DNA of 64,000 nucleotides from Thalassotalea euphylliae (GCF_003390395.1 NZ_QUOV01000001.1:3968001-4032000); one strand, 5' to 3'; positions 1 through 9,421 are shown, numbered from the stretch's first letter. Translations and numbers: made by a program. The notes: generated by a model not told the origin, from the sequence alone.

Positions 1-37
1 CGTCAGAGTAAAGCACTTTTGCTAATCGGCATGAGGA

Positions 38-970
38 CTATTCAAGCGTCAACTGCATATGACGCTCGGTAAAGTGGTTTGAGAATACCGCCAGCTTGTT
101 ATCTGCTTGCTCAACTAAACTCACCTTGCGCGGCAAATAACAAGCTTTGTTAAAACGTGCGGTCACTTTTTGATAAGGCTTTTCAGTATTCACTAGCGCC
201 CAATTCATCTGGTACATACCGTGTATTACACAAGCATGCATTCCTACCATTTTAGCCAGCCAAGGCTGCAAATGAATGGGGTTATAGTCGCCTGATAGCT
301 TAGCATATTTGCGTGCTAGCGCTGGCGTCAGTGTTTGATAAGCCACTGCTGAAAGTGCACTCGCTACATCGAACTGCCGTCTTCTTTCACCCCGTTGATA
401 GTCTTTAAATTTATCTAACAACTGATGTTCGCTAACAAGACAAACATTGTTGTTCTGCAACATCTCAATTCGAGTATGATAAACCAAGCCTTTGTCGCTT
501 GCCTGGCAGCCTATTATGCTCAGTATTAAGTCAAACGGCTGTTGCCAACTTACTGGTTGTTGTTCCTCAAAACTAGCACTGATATGAATCAAACCAATCA
601 GACCACTCGGCAGTTTAGCCTGCAATAACAACTGCCCAAGATAGCGATAGCTTTCTATAAACAAGTAGCTTATTGGTAAAGTTTGGCAATTAAAGAGTTG
701 CTTAAAGCTTTGTTGGCGCGAATTATCAGCTGCCAATCCATTAAGGCGAATGGCGAGCGGCGCAAAGCTATTACTCGGCAAGCAAGCAGATAAATCACTT
801 TTCGGCACAGATCTTTCAGGTGAATCACTTTGCTGATTAACGAGCTTGTTATTCGCCAGTTCACAGCTGCTAACATGTTTTTTTAGTTGTGCTCGGCTGA
901 TCAATAAATTGCCGAGTAATCTCGTTAGCAACCGAAACTTCGGTGCTGGTGTCTGAAGCAATGGCGTCAT
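38..970 (-). CDS. MaoC-like hotdog-fold acyl dehydratase family protein
   Basis: This 310-residue protein carries a C-terminal MaoC-type hotdog domain. The hydratase motif SGDYNPIH is visible with D228, N230 and H233, followed by IHGMYQMNW, which matches the conserved histidine-glycine helix start of the family. Members hydrate or dehydrate enoyl-/hydroxyacyl-CoA or -ACP thioesters. The N-terminal half is less conserved, starts with a basic amphipathic stretch and probably forms the second, degenerate hotdog. The physiological substrate cannot be read from the sequence. It is transcribed alone on the minus strand with no clear Shine-Dalgarno before its ATG. Confidence 0.75.
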   Translation of the reverse strand: MTPLLQTPAPKFRLLTRLLGNLLISRAQLKKHVSSCELANNKLVNQQSDSPERSVPKSDLSACLPSNSFAPLAIRLNGLAADNSRQQSFKQLFNCQTLPISYLFIESYRYLGQLLLQAKLPSGLIGLIHISASFEEQQPVSWQQPFDLILSIIGCQASDKGLVYHTRIEMLQNNNVCLVSEHQLLDKFKDYQRGERRRQFDVASALSAVAYQTLTPALARKYAKLSGDYNPIHLQPWLAKMVGMHACVIHGMYQMNWALVNTEKPYQKVTARFNKACYLPRKVSLVEQADNKLAVFSNHFTERHMQLTLE

Positions 971-1020
971 GATAAACTTTATTATTGTTATTTTTTAATT
1001 GAAGCCGTGACCATCTGATC

Positions 1021-1203
1021 ACATAGAGACATCCTGTCTATATCATCTTTAGTTTCATTAAAGTGGCATACCTTATGTTCTATAACATCGCCACTCATTG
1101 ACTTCCTGTCTCTCTAGCGTCCACCAGTGCGGCATACCGTATGTTCTATACATCGCCACTCATTGACGTCCTGTCACCGTGGCATACCGTATGTCCTATA
1201 CAT
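1021..1203. repeat. Degenerate tandem repeat (about 46-bp unit, 2 full plus 2 partial copies)
   Basis: Two near-identical units run from 1065 to 1110 and from 1131 to 1175. Each begins GGCATACC and ends with CCTGTC after a shared CATCGCCACTCATTGAC core. A third partial unit (GGCATACCGTATGTCC...) lies at 1181-1203, and the unit tail GACATCCTGTC recurs at 1028-1038. Each unit contains the small palindrome CATAC-N-GTATG. Spacings between unit starts are 66 and 50 bp, so this is not a regular CRISPR-type array. Function is unknown. Confidence 0.7.
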
Positions 1204-1229
1204 AAAAGCCAACTTTACGTTGGCTTTTA
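1203..1229 (-). terminator. Stem-loop terminator after the penicillin acylase gene
   Basis: AAAAGCCAAC (1204-1213) and GTTGGCTTTT (1219-1228) are perfect complements with a 5-nt loop. On the minus strand the stem ends in TTTTA, 26 bases after the acylase stop codon. The structure is symmetrical, so it could also stop plus-strand transcription. Confidence 0.65.
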
Positions 1230-1254
1230 GAACATTTATTAGCCACTTGAGCTA

Positions 1255-3822
1255 TTATTGCCCAGAAGTGATTGTAATTTCACCTATTTTATTATTTTCA
1301 ATGTCTTCTTCGGTAAAGCGAAGTGGTCTTAATTGCGGCTGCTGAGAATACAGCATAGTTTGATCTAAATTATGATCCGCCCCAAACGCATGCGACTGCG
1401 AATAACTTAACAAGCCACGAGCCACTGGCCCTTCATCAGTAAAGTTCACCACTGTCATCCAGCTACTGCCATAATTAATATGGTAGCCCTCACCTTCGAC
1501 ACTCATCATGGTATTTGGCAGTGTAGGGTAAGTATGGCGTGGCAATAGGGTGCCATTATTGCTGGTAGCAGCTCTAAAGACATTAAAACCACCTTCAATA
1601 TTATGCGCCCCTGCCCATGGAATTTTCACGCCAGTTGCTTGCCCATCCGGTGTACTGCGCTCAACAAACTGAACCGTGCCTAGTACCTCATCCAATGCTA
1701 TGCCTGCTGATTCCACCGTCATAATTGCCCGTGCAAACTGAGTTAACACCTCAGGGGTTGCAGCCAATGTATTTGGCGTTGTTATAGGATTAGCCGGATC
1801 GAAATCATTTTGCCATTGTGGCGCTAGATTAAATTGAAAAGCAAACTCGCGGAACAGGTGGCCGGCACTGCTGTTTAGATTCATTGTGCCGTCCCATTGC
1901 GCCAAGGCACTGCAGCCTGCGCTAATATCGACATTTTGGCCATCAACATTGACGGGAGTATTGCCCTGATTTTGACACATTGCTAATAAGTCACTCAGTA
2001 CTGCTTCACCCAAATAATTGCGATTACCGAGCAGTGCTTGCTCCACTTCTTCTGGCGTAAACAAACCATCACTGCCAGCAGCGTCTGCCAACAATTTATG
2101 CGCCATACGCGAACGCAAAGATTGTTGATTATCCACTTGTCCATAAAGCGGCGATACACCAGTAATTGGCGCTTGTGCATTCGTTAGCCAAAAGCTGTCG
2201 TTAGAATTTTGCACATAGTCAGTGCCTGAATATTTCGGTGCTTGTTCATAAGGAACAGGTCGGTCAAAATCAAACGCCGAAATAAACGCTGGCAAAACGG
2301 TAAAACCTGCTTGTTGTTTGGCGCCGATCAATAACGGGTTGGTTGTTAACTCAGTTATCGCAGTATCGGTTAAAAACGGTACGGTTGAATCATCAATATA
2401 AAAGACATTACCTTCACGATCTGCCGCCATGGTGTTGTTAAAAATAACACCGTCATGATCTCTAAACGCTTGCTTAAATTCGTCCATGTTGGTGGCAAGG
2501 TTCATCGCCAGCCAGTGATCGACAATGTCTAAATTAGCGGTATTAGCATCTTTAATCGCGTATGCATCACCATCTGGCCCCCATTCAAAAGCGCCGGGCA
2601 CAACAACCATAGGCCCTTGATGAGTTGAATAACTGTTTTTCGCTAGTTGAATGGTTTGCCCCGGCGCCACTGCCACATCAATCACTAATTCGCGGCGAGT
2701 GATCGGACGGTTTACCCCATCGACGACTTGTGACAATTGGCTAGGATCGCCATCGTTTAACGTCAACTGATACAAGACAAAATGCTCAGCGGTAGAAAAC
2801 GTATGTGTCCAGGCAACGTTTTCATTAAAACCAATATTCACAACCCCTGGCACGCCCATCAGCGAGCCACCCATGACATTCATATAGCCAGGGATAGTTG
2901 AGTGAAATTGCCAGAATCTGAGATTGCCTGTATGAGGAAAGTGAGGGTTTGCCAAAACCATACCTTTACCATTGGCGGTTTTGTCTTTGCCTAGCCCCCA
3001 GCCATTTGAGCCAAGCTCTTGCTCGTTTATCTCTGGCATCGTCACTTTCGGGTTAACTTTAAAAGGCAGCTCTACAGCAGCTGCTTTCGCCGCTTTACTA
3101 CCTTTTGGAAAGGGTAAAAATGATTCACCTTCAGGCGCGGCAGCAAACATTGCTCCTAAGAAGTTCGCAGCGCCAGGTAAATGCGCAATCCCCAAGGAGT
3201 AAGTTAACATGTCAAGGTCACTGATTGGCTGTACCCACGGCTGCCCAGCACACGCAGGGTCAATATTCTCTGCGCCAGTATCAGCAAGATACTTGTTGTA
3301 GCCCTGCGCATAGCCTGACAGCATCGCCTGTGAATTAGCCGACATGCCACGAATACTATTTTGAGCGATATTTCGAATATCTAGAGTAAGGAAGCCAAAA
3401 TCACTAATTAAGTGCTCGGAATCGCCAGATCCAGGCACCATATCAGGGCCATAATATTTAGCGCGCTCAGAGTTATATTTAAGAATTTGATCCGCCAAAA
3501 TACAGATATTATCTCTGGCAAATGCATAACCAACACCATAAGCCAAGCTCTCTAAGTTATCGGCTTTAACATGCGGCACACCAAAGTCTGTCCAACGAAT
3601 ATTGGCGCTAAGCTGACCGTCAGGTGCAAATGCCGGTACGACATCAACTGGCATTGGTGGCTGCGGTACTTCTGGCGTCGGCGGTTCAAAACTTGGTTGA
3701 CTATTATATTTAAAATCGCCATTTCCACAGGCGCTCAATAAAATTGAAAAAGACAGTAATGAGATGGGCTTAAGTAGCCTGAGCTTACTCAAACCTTTTA
3801 CAGGTGAGTTTAGTGATATCAA
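1255..3822 (-). CDS. Penicillin acylase family lipoprotein (Ntn hydrolase)
   Basis: The 855-residue product belongs to the penicillin amidase/acyl-homoserine-lactone acylase family (S45, N-terminal nucleophile hydrolases). The autocatalytic cleavage site is visible as GSNGW, giving Ser272 as nucleophile of the beta subunit; FNENVAWTHT further on is also typical. These enzymes hydrolyse amide bonds of acyl side chains, and many accept acyl-homoserine lactones, but the substrate here is unknown. A lipobox LLSAC with Cys32 indicates a membrane-anchored lipoprotein, unlike classical soluble acylases. The start is TTG: GAGG lies 8 nt upstream and there is no internal Met before the signal sequence. 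It stands alone on the minus strand. Confidence 0.85.
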   Translation of the reverse strand: MISLNSPVKGLSKLRLLKPISLLSFSILLSACGNGDFKYNSQPSFEPPTPEVPQPPMPVDVVPAFAPDGQLSANIRWTDFGVPHVKADNLESLAYGVGYAFARDNICILADQILKYNSERAKYYGPDMVPGSGDSEHLISDFGFLTLDIRNIAQNSIRGMSANSQAMLSGYAQGYNKYLADTGAENIDPACAGQPWVQPISDLDMLTYSLGIAHLPGAANFLGAMFAAAPEGESFLPFPKGSKAAKAAAVELPFKVNPKVTMPEINEQELGSNGWGLGKDKTANGKGMVLANPHFPHTGNLRFWQFHSTIPGYMNVMGGSLMGVPGVVNIGFNENVAWTHTFSTAEHFVLYQLTLNDGDPSQLSQVVDGVNRPITRRELVIDVAVAPGQTIQLAKNSYSTHQGPMVVVPGAFEWGPDGDAYAIKDANTANLDIVDHWLAMNLATNMDEFKQAFRDHDGVIFNNTMAADREGNVFYIDDSTVPFLTDTAITELTTNPLLIGAKQQAGFTVLPAFISAFDFDRPVPYEQAPKYSGTDYVQNSNDSFWLTNAQAPITGVSPLYGQVDNQQSLRSRMAHKLLADAAGSDGLFTPEEVEQALLGNRNYLGEAVLSDLLAMCQNQGNTPVNVDGQNVDISAGCSALAQWDGTMNLNSSAGHLFREFAFQFNLAPQWQNDFDPANPITTPNTLAATPEVLTQFARAIMTVESAGIALDEVLGTVQFVERSTPDGQATGVKIPWAGAHNIEGGFNVFRAATSNNGTLLPRHTYPTLPNTMMSVEGEGYHINYGSSWMTVVNFTDEGPVARGLLSYSQSHAFGADHNLDQTMLYSQQPQLRPLRFTEEDIENNKIGEITITSGQ

Positions 3823-4233
3823 AATACGTTCCTCTTTTGCTTATGCCTTGTTGTATGTCTTTGTATATATTTATTTTTTTAGATTGATGCAGGCATTTCC
3901 CCAAATGCCATACATGAATTATTTTGTAGCATAGCGAATTGAATTGCTCAAATAAGCATCACTAATAGCTAACTATTCGCCTTCTGAACGAAAGTTGTCA
4001 TCAAAACAGCTATGAAAAATAAGGAGTTCTTTAAAAAACACCCAAAACTCTGGGCTAAAGATAATTCGAAAGGTAAATAACGTGGCTTATTGGCTTTACT
4101 TCAAAGGGTAAATGGCGCTAACTAATTTATTTGAACTAGGTTGCCATTAAGTATCAGCTCATAACCTGTTTTATCACTTTCGCAATGAATCCCCTATACT
4201 GGTTAAATAGTCTTAGCAAGGAGCGCTTTTACG
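3823..4233. other. Intergenic region between divergent acylase and GGDEF-EAL genes
   Basis: This 411-bp AT-rich region must hold the divergent promoters of the acylase lipoprotein and the c-di-GMP gene. I see no strong inverted repeat, RNA gene or recognisable operator. A 22-codon open frame at 4012-4080 has no ribosome binding site and is not called. Confidence 0.5.
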
Positions 4234-5805
4234 TTGCCAAGCCAAACAACACTCTCTAAAAAACTAAGAAAACGCGCTCAAGTTGAACTGTTCATTGCTC
4301 TCTTTTTAGTGTCGGGGTTAACACTATTAACCTTAATATCAGAAATTGAAGCCTTTGAATTGTTATTTGAATTTACTCGAGCATATGAAGATTGGGATCT
4401 CGACGAAATATTACTCTTTGTGTTTTATTTGGGTGCAGTCGGCAGTATCTATACATTCAGACGTATGCAAGACATCAAAAGGCTGAATCGAGAAATAACA
4501 AATCTTGCTTTTTTCGACGGAGTAACTCATTTACCAAATCGCGCCCTTGCGACAGAACGGCTTGCGGTATTACTGAAAACCTATGAAAAGACCAGTAATA
4601 AATTGGCAGTTGCCTTTATTGATTTTGATAATTTTAAAGTCATCAACGACACGTATGGCCATGCTTTAGGGGATTCATTACTAAAACAAGTTGGTAACCG
4701 ATTAAGTCAATGTGTCGGGGCTGATGATACGGTTGGTCGACTGGGAGGAGATGAATTCTTACTGCTCATCGAGTATAAGGAATTGGCTCAATTAGAGGCC
4801 ATCACCAATAAATTGTACCAAGTGCAGCAACAGCCCTATTTGCTCGATTTAAATGAAGTCAAAGTGACATTTAGCATTGGTATCGCGCTTTACCCAAAAG
4901 ATGCAACGTGCCAAGCTGAGTTGCTTAAAGCTGCTGACTCTGCAATGTATCATGCGAAAAAGCTAAGAAAGGGAGACATTACCTTCTACGATGAGCAAAT
5001 ACGTGAACAATTAACGCAACGGTATAACATAGAAACAGGCTTAAAAGGGGCAATTGATCAGCATGAGTTTCATATTCAATACCAACCTCAAGCTAGCCTG
5101 AAAACAGGTAGGTTAATAGGTTATGAAGCATTATTGCGTTGGCAAACAGCTGGACAGTTTATTTCCCCCGAAGACTTTATTCATGTTGCCGAAGAATCTG
5201 GCCAAATTGAGCAAATCGGCCTATGGGTGCTAAAGCAAGCACTATCTGAAATGCAGCCTATACTCGCTAGTGACCAATCGTTATCAATAAACCTTTCTCC
5301 ACGCCAGTTTCACCAAAATAATCTAGTTCCCGTCATTAGTAACTTACTCAACAAGCTGCACTTTCCAGCTAATCAGCTTGAGCTTGAAATTACAGAATCC
5401 GCTATAGTGAGCAACTTTGAAAGAGCGATAACCCAAATATCTGAGCTTAAAAAGCTTGGTATTAAAATTGCCATCGACGACTTCGGCACTGGATACTCTT
5501 CTTTAATTCGCTTACGCGAGCTGCAGGCTGACCGTCTAAAAATAGACAAACACTTTATCAATCAACTCAATAAATCCGACAAAGACGAGCAACTGGTCGA
5601 ATATATTTTAATGCTAGCGAAAAATATGGACCTTAGTGTTGTTGCTGAAGGTGTTGAAACGCAAGTTCAATTAAGCAAGCTACAAGAACTAGGCTGCGAT
5701 GCAATACAAGGTTATGTATACGCTCACCCAATGCCAATTGGAAAGGTGTTAAAAAGCGAACACAGTGTTTTATTTTGCCCGCTTGCTGAAGCTAAACATG
5801 GTTAA
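4234..5805 (+). CDS. Membrane-bound GGDEF-EAL cyclic-di-GMP protein
   Basis: The 523-residue protein begins with two membrane segments (about residues 17-37 and 58-75) separated by a short acidic loop, followed by a GGDEF domain and an EAL domain. The diguanylate cyclase motif GGDEF is intact at 171-175. The EAL domain keeps YEALLRW (E298), DDFGTGYSSL, KIDKHFI and VAEGVET, so both synthesis and hydrolysis of c-di-GMP are formally possible. In such hybrids the GGDEF half is often a GTP-binding regulator. Translation starts at TTG with AAGGAG at 4218-4223, 10 nt upstream. No periplasmic sensor domain is present, and it is a single gene. Confidence 0.93.
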   Translation: MPSQTTLSKKLRKRAQVELFIALFLVSGLTLLTLISEIEAFELLFEFTRAYEDWDLDEILLFVFYLGAVGSIYTFRRMQDIKRLNREITNLAFFDGVTHLPNRALATERLAVLLKTYEKTSNKLAVAFIDFDNFKVINDTYGHALGDSLLKQVGNRLSQCVGADDTVGRLGGDEFLLLIEYKELAQLEAITNKLYQVQQQPYLLDLNEVKVTFSIGIALYPKDATCQAELLKAADSAMYHAKKLRKGDITFYDEQIREQLTQRYNIETGLKGAIDQHEFHIQYQPQASLKTGRLIGYEALLRWQTAGQFISPEDFIHVAEESGQIEQIGLWVLKQALSEMQPILASDQSLSINLSPRQFHQNNLVPVISNLLNKLHFPANQLELEITESAIVSNFERAITQISELKKLGIKIAIDDFGTGYSSLIRLRELQADRLKIDKHFINQLNKSDKDEQLVEYILMLAKNMDLSVVAEGVETQVQLSKLQELGCDAIQGYVYAHPMPIGKVLKSEHSVLFCPLAEAKHG

Positions 5806-5842
5806 TAGGTAGTGATGGAAGAGAATTTTGCGTTTCGCTAAA

Positions 5843-6439
5843 TTACTTTGTTTGGTATTCGAATAATAAATTAAATGTTACCGGTACCGCATTACTTATA
5901 TTGCTAAGACCTGCGATTGTCCTGAGCTTTTCAACACCTGCCGCCAAATTGTATTGGTTAGCGTTCATTATTAATGGCTTTACCGTGTTAACGACAAAAC
6001 GGTTTCTCGCAAGCTTAATCAATTGTACTTTCATCGTCACTGCTTGCTTGTTGCCATGAAGGTGAATATTCCCAGATAACGGCAAGTATTTCACTTGTCC
6101 AGCTGGCAAAGCTTCAATAAAGCGAATATCAACCTCACCAATAAAGTCTGCGCTAGCAAAGGTATCAAGTTTGAATAAATACTTCTGCATGCGTTCATCG
6201 CGGATAGGGATGGCCGTATTGACACTTGCTAGACTGATCTTAAAGCTTACTTGCCCTTGTTTATTGATATCGCCAGTCAGATTTTCAAAGCTGTGAACTT
6301 CTGCGACTTCGCTATTTTTCGTGGTAACAAAACTTAGCTGAGACTCGCTACTGTTGAGCTGCCAGCCAGCAAACACTGGTAGCGAAAACAGCAAACTCAA
6401 ACAATTAACTAAAGCGGTAAGAATAAGTAAACGTCGCAT
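5843..6439 (-). CDS. YceI family periplasmic protein
   Basis: This 198-residue protein has a cleavable signal peptide ending near VFAG and a mature part matching the YceI lipid-binding beta-barrel family (WQLNSSESQLSFVTTK at the start; conserved GDI and SGNIHLHG strands). YceI proteins bind amphiphiles such as polyisoprenoids in the periplasm; the ligand here is unknown. The gene is transcribed alone, 71 bp from the end... of cysQ's stop codon, on the same strand, with no obvious shared terminator between them. Confidence 0.85.
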   Translation of the reverse strand: MRRLLILTALVNCLSLLFSLPVFAGWQLNSSESQLSFVTTKNSEVAEVHSFENLTGDINKQGQVSFKISLASVNTAIPIRDERMQKYLFKLDTFASADFIGEVDIRFIEALPAGQVKYLPLSGNIHLHGNKQAVTMKVQLIKLARNRFVVNTVKPLIMNANQYNLAAGVEKLRTIAGLSNISNAVPVTFNLLFEYQTK

Positions 6440-6510
6440 AACTCTTCCTTGAATTTAATTATCGCTATTGCTTGGAAATATGACTTGCTATCGCTACACA
6501 ATAGCGACCG

Positions 6511-7347
6511 TTAAAACTCGCGATCTGCGCGATGTGGTTTAATGATCTGTTGCCAAGGAAACTCACCAGCCCCCAAGCTTAAAAAATCAGGATTCATTAA
6601 TGAGTGGCGTTCATTATAGCTAAGTGGCTGAAACTCACTGTCAATAATAGTGCCACCCGCTTGTTCTAAAATACACTGGCTGGCACCTGTGTCCCACTCA
6701 CCTGTAGGCCCAATTCGCAAATAGCAGTCCGCGCCACCTTCAGCAATTAAGCAGTTTTTCAATGAGCAACTACCAAGGGCAATATACTCAAATTCAAAAT
6801 CAGTATTTAAATATTGTCCCATCAAGCTTAATTCTTGGCGGCGGCTAATGGCCACTTTAACAGGTCGTTTTTCATCATAACGAGCAACGTGAATTTGCTT
6901 GCTCGACTGACCATTATCTTTGAACGCCCCCGCGCCTTTTTCAGCATAATAGGTTAAATGATGATCAGGAGCATGAATCACCCCAATCACCGGCCAGCCA
7001 TTTTCCACTAGCGCTATGTTTACTGCAAAGTCGCCACTGCCAATAATAAACTCACCGGTGCCATCAATCGGATCAAGTAACCAATAGCGCTGCCATTTGC
7101 CACGTTGCGCCAAAGGTAGTGGGCCGACTTCTTCAGAAATAATGGGAATATCTGGCGTTAAACGCTGAAGCTCTGCCATGATCGTTTCATTGGCAGCAAG
7201 GTCAGCACTCGTGACTGGGCTGTCATCAGCTTTGATCTCTGACGTAAAATTTCGCTGTCGATAAAATGACATGACTTGCTCGCCCGCCAATTTTGCAGTG
7301 TCGATAGCAATTTTTAACAGTGGGCTTAGCGAGTGTGATTCGGTCAT
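6511..7347 (-). CDS. cysQ: 3'(2'),5'-bisphosphate nucleotidase CysQ
   Basis: A 278-residue inositol-monophosphatase-fold enzyme that converts 3'-phosphoadenosine 5'-phosphate to AMP, recycling the product of sulfate assimilation. Metal-binding motifs are visible: SPVTSADLAAN near the N terminus, SEEVG, DPIDGTGEF and the distal EWDTGASQCILEQAGG. Length and motifs match CysQ of enterobacteria. The start codon overlaps the nudE stop by 4 nt, so the two genes are cotranscribed and probably translationally coupled. The nudE-cysQ-yrfG grouping next to the gsp operon is common in Alteromonadales, as far as I recall. Confidence 0.93.
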   Translation of the reverse strand: MTESHSLSPLLKIAIDTAKLAGEQVMSFYRQRNFTSEIKADDSPVTSADLAANETIMAELQRLTPDIPIISEEVGPLPLAQRGKWQRYWLLDPIDGTGEFIIGSGDFAVNIALVENGWPVIGVIHAPDHHLTYYAEKGAGAFKDNGQSSKQIHVARYDEKRPVKVAISRRQELSLMGQYLNTDFEFEYIALGSCSLKNCLIAEGGADCYLRIGPTGEWDTGASQCILEQAGGTIIDSEFQPLSYNERHSLMNPDFLSLGAGEFPWQQIIKPHRADREF

Positions 7348-7913
7348 TTTAACTCCTGTTGCTGCGCTAATTGATCACGCACTAGCATCAATGCGGCAAT
7401 CGAGCGAGCTTCATTAAAGTCAGGTTGGCTTAACAGGTTTTGGTAGTCGGCAATTGGCCAAGGCACCACTTCCAAAGGCTCCGGCTCGTCACCTTCTAAT
7501 TTAGAAGGATATAAACCTGAAGCGAGATAGATTTTCATATGAGCATTAAAAAATGCGGGCGCCATGGCAACATCGTGAATATGCTGTAACTGCTCAGTTG
7601 CGTAGCCGATTTCTTCCTGCAACTCACGATTAGCTGCTTGCTCACCTGTTTCACCCGGATCAATTAGGCCTTTAGGAAAGCCCAATTCATAACTGTGGGT
7701 GCCAGCGCAATATTCTCGCACTAGCAACATAGTCTCGTGATCAAGCATAGGTACCACCATCACAGCGCCTCGGCCACTCCCCGCCATGCGCTCATATTCA
7801 CGCGTTTGCCCATTGCTAAAGGCAAGATCAATTTGCTCAATCGCAAAAAAGCGACTTTTGGCCACCATGCGGCTATCGGTAATTTGAGGTAAGCGGTTTT
7901 TCAACGTAGTCAC
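7344..7913 (-). CDS. nudE: ADP compounds hydrolase NudE
   Basis: A 189-residue Nudix hydrolase. The full Nudix box is present: GLIDPGETGE followed by REL and QEEIGY, with all catalytic glutamates. Preceding features such as AGSGRGAVMVVP and YELGFPKG fit NudE, which hydrolyses ADP-ribose, NADH and Ap3A. It is the first gene of a two-gene operon with cysQ and is divergent from yrfG across a 70-94 bp promoter region. Confidence 0.92.
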   Translation of the reverse strand: MTTLKNRLPQITDSRMVAKSRFFAIEQIDLAFSNGQTREYERMAGSGRGAVMVVPMLDHETMLLVREYCAGTHSYELGFPKGLIDPGETGEQAANRELQEEIGYATEQLQHIHDVAMAPAFFNAHMKIYLASGLYPSKLEGDEPEPLEVVPWPIADYQNLLSQPDFNEARSIAALMLVRDQLAQQQELK

Positions 7914-8007
7914 ACCTAATAAGCGAAGCTCAGAGAAAGTTGGTTATGTAGACAAACTATTATCGTTATAATGCCATAATAAGATGTTTTCTTGGAATAA
8001 ATCTATG

Positions 8008-8682
8008 CTGGATTGGTCAGAAATTTCCACTGTGCTGCTCGATATGGACGGTACGATTTTGGATCTTCACTACGACAATCGTTTTTGGTTAGAACATTTA
8101 CCAAAGCGCTATGGTGAAAGTGTTGGCATTTCAACTGAAGCTGCGCGCGAAAAACTTACTGCACATTACCAAAAAGTCCACGGCACTATTGCTTGGTATT
8201 GCCTTGATTATTGGGCTGAACAAACCCAACTGCCGATTACCGAGTTAAAACGTGAATTAATGCATTTAATTGCCTTGCGACAAGATGCCGATGAGTTTTT
8301 ACAAGCGTTAAGAGCCAGTGGTCGTCGAGTGGTGATGGTGACTAACGCGCACCCGGGTAGTTTGTCGTTAAAAATTGAGCGCACACAGCTCGATAAGTAT
8401 TTTGACAAGCTTTACTCAACCCATGAGTTTGGTGTTAGTAAAGAGTCACAGTCACTTTGGCAGCAACTGCATGCCGTGGAAAAATTTGATTGCCAAAAGA
8501 CGCTTTTCGTCGACGACAGCTTGCCGATTTTAGATTCGGCCAAAACGTTTGGTATTAAGCACTTGCTGGCGGTCGCAAACCCCGACAGTCAACAACCTGT
8601 GCGTGAAATCACAGATTACCCAGCAATTACAGATTACCGCGTGATGACCGCAGAGATATTAGCGACAGGTCCTAAAATTTAA
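8008..8682 (+). CDS. yrfG: GMP/IMP nucleotidase YrfG (HAD family)
   Basis: A HAD-superfamily phosphatase with motif I LLDMDGT near its N terminus, motif II VTNAH, and motif III/IV FVDDS with a downstream acidic pair. YrfG dephosphorylates GMP and IMP. The open frame extends to 7984 (MFSWNKS...), but ATG 8008 gives the same N-terminal length as the E. coli protein I recall and lies after a weak TTGGA, so 8008 is preferred. Its 3' end overlaps the end of gspN on the opposite strand by 11 bp, a convergent overlap with no room for a terminator. Confidence 0.88.
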   Translation: MDWSEISTVLLDMDGTILDLHYDNRFWLEHLPKRYGESVGISTEAAREKLTAHYQKVHGTIAWYCLDYWAEQTQLPITELKRELMHLIALRQDADEFLQALRASGRRVVMVTNAHPGSLSLKIERTQLDKYFDKLYSTHEFGVSKESQSLWQQLHAVEKFDCQKTLFVDDSLPILDSAKTFGIKHLLAVANPDSQQPVREITDYPAITDYRVMTAEILATGPKI

Positions 8683-9421
8683 GTTCGTAGCGCCCTTGGG
8701 CGTCAGGGTTACCAATAAATGGCAGCGTGTCGCGCAGCTGTGCCGGAAAGTTATTACCCGGCGTTAGGTAACCTTGACCACTAACGCGGCCATCTAAGCC
8801 AAGCAACGCGGTGTACTGTAAACCCAGTCGATTATCTGGCAAAACTTTCACAGCCAATTTCCCTTGCTGGCAAGAAATTTCGCCCTTAAAGCTTCCTAAC
8901 TCAATACTTTGTTCAAATGCGTTAACAGCAGCGCGTTGCCACGTTAATCGCCCTTTCGCACTAACACACTGATTACCAGCTAAGGTTAGCTCATCAATGG
9001 TAAGCTCAGCTTGACCAAAAGCATCAAGTTCGATTGGTAGTGGCAGCAATGGCGCAATTTCGCCTGCAGGCATTTGCACGGTAAAATCGGTGATTTCTAC
9101 CTGATCACGCCTTAAAGCAAGGTACCCTTGTCCTTCGGGTCCATCGCTCAAACGGCTGCCGAATTTCACCTCTGCCGCAGGTGATAACGCTAATAACGAC
9201 CACGGCGACACGTCGGCACTAATTTGATTAACTGTTACCCCTTGGTAGCGAGCCGCACTAATCTGCGGTGACCAAATAGTTTCGCTTACTTCACCTAGGG
9301 CTAACCCTTTCGGAAGTTTACTATGCTCCACGAGAAGTGCTGCCGGTGTTAAGGCAATAACAAAAACAAGGTAGGCTGCAACAATTACCGCAGCCAATGC
9401 TATTTTGATTTTTAACGTCAT
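8672..9421 (-). CDS. gspN: Type II secretion system protein N
   Basis: A 249-residue inner-membrane protein: one N-terminal membrane segment (about residues 5-27) and a periplasmic beta-rich domain with the T2SN pattern (LPKGLALGEVSETIWSP; DVSPWSLL). GspN is an accessory, often dispensable component of the type II secretion machine. It is the last gene of the gsp operon and is set off from gspM by 114 bp with no visible terminator. Its end overlaps yrfG on the other strand. Confidence 0.88.
   Translation of the reverse strand: MTLKIKIALAAVIVAAYLVFVIALTPAALLVEHSKLPKGLALGEVSETIWSPQISAARYQGVTVNQISADVSPWSLLALSPAAEVKFGSRLSDGPEGQGYLALRRDQVEITDFTVQMPAGEIAPLLPLPIELDAFGQAELTIDELTLAGNQCVSAKGRLTWQRAAVNAFEQSIELGSFKGEISCQQGKLAVKVLPDNRLGLQYTALLGLDGRVSGQGYLTPGNNFPAQLRDTLPFIGNPDAQGRYELKF

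Noticed and set aside
1021-1203. CRISPR-like array
   Set aside because: Units vary, spacings are unequal and the units themselves, not spacers, occupy most of the length.
4012-4080. 22-codon open frame (MKNKEFFKKHPKLWAKDNSK...)
   Set aside because: No ribosome binding site, no recognised family, AT-rich context; most likely chance.
6491-6507. Hairpin TCGCTA-CACAA-TAGCGA after cysQ as terminator
   Set aside because: The stem is short and no T-run follows on the minus strand.
7967-7972. TATAAT box as yrfG promoter
   Set aside because: No -35 at a suitable distance (TAGACA is only 12 bp away) and it sits too close to the 7984 start; kept only as weak support for start 8008.
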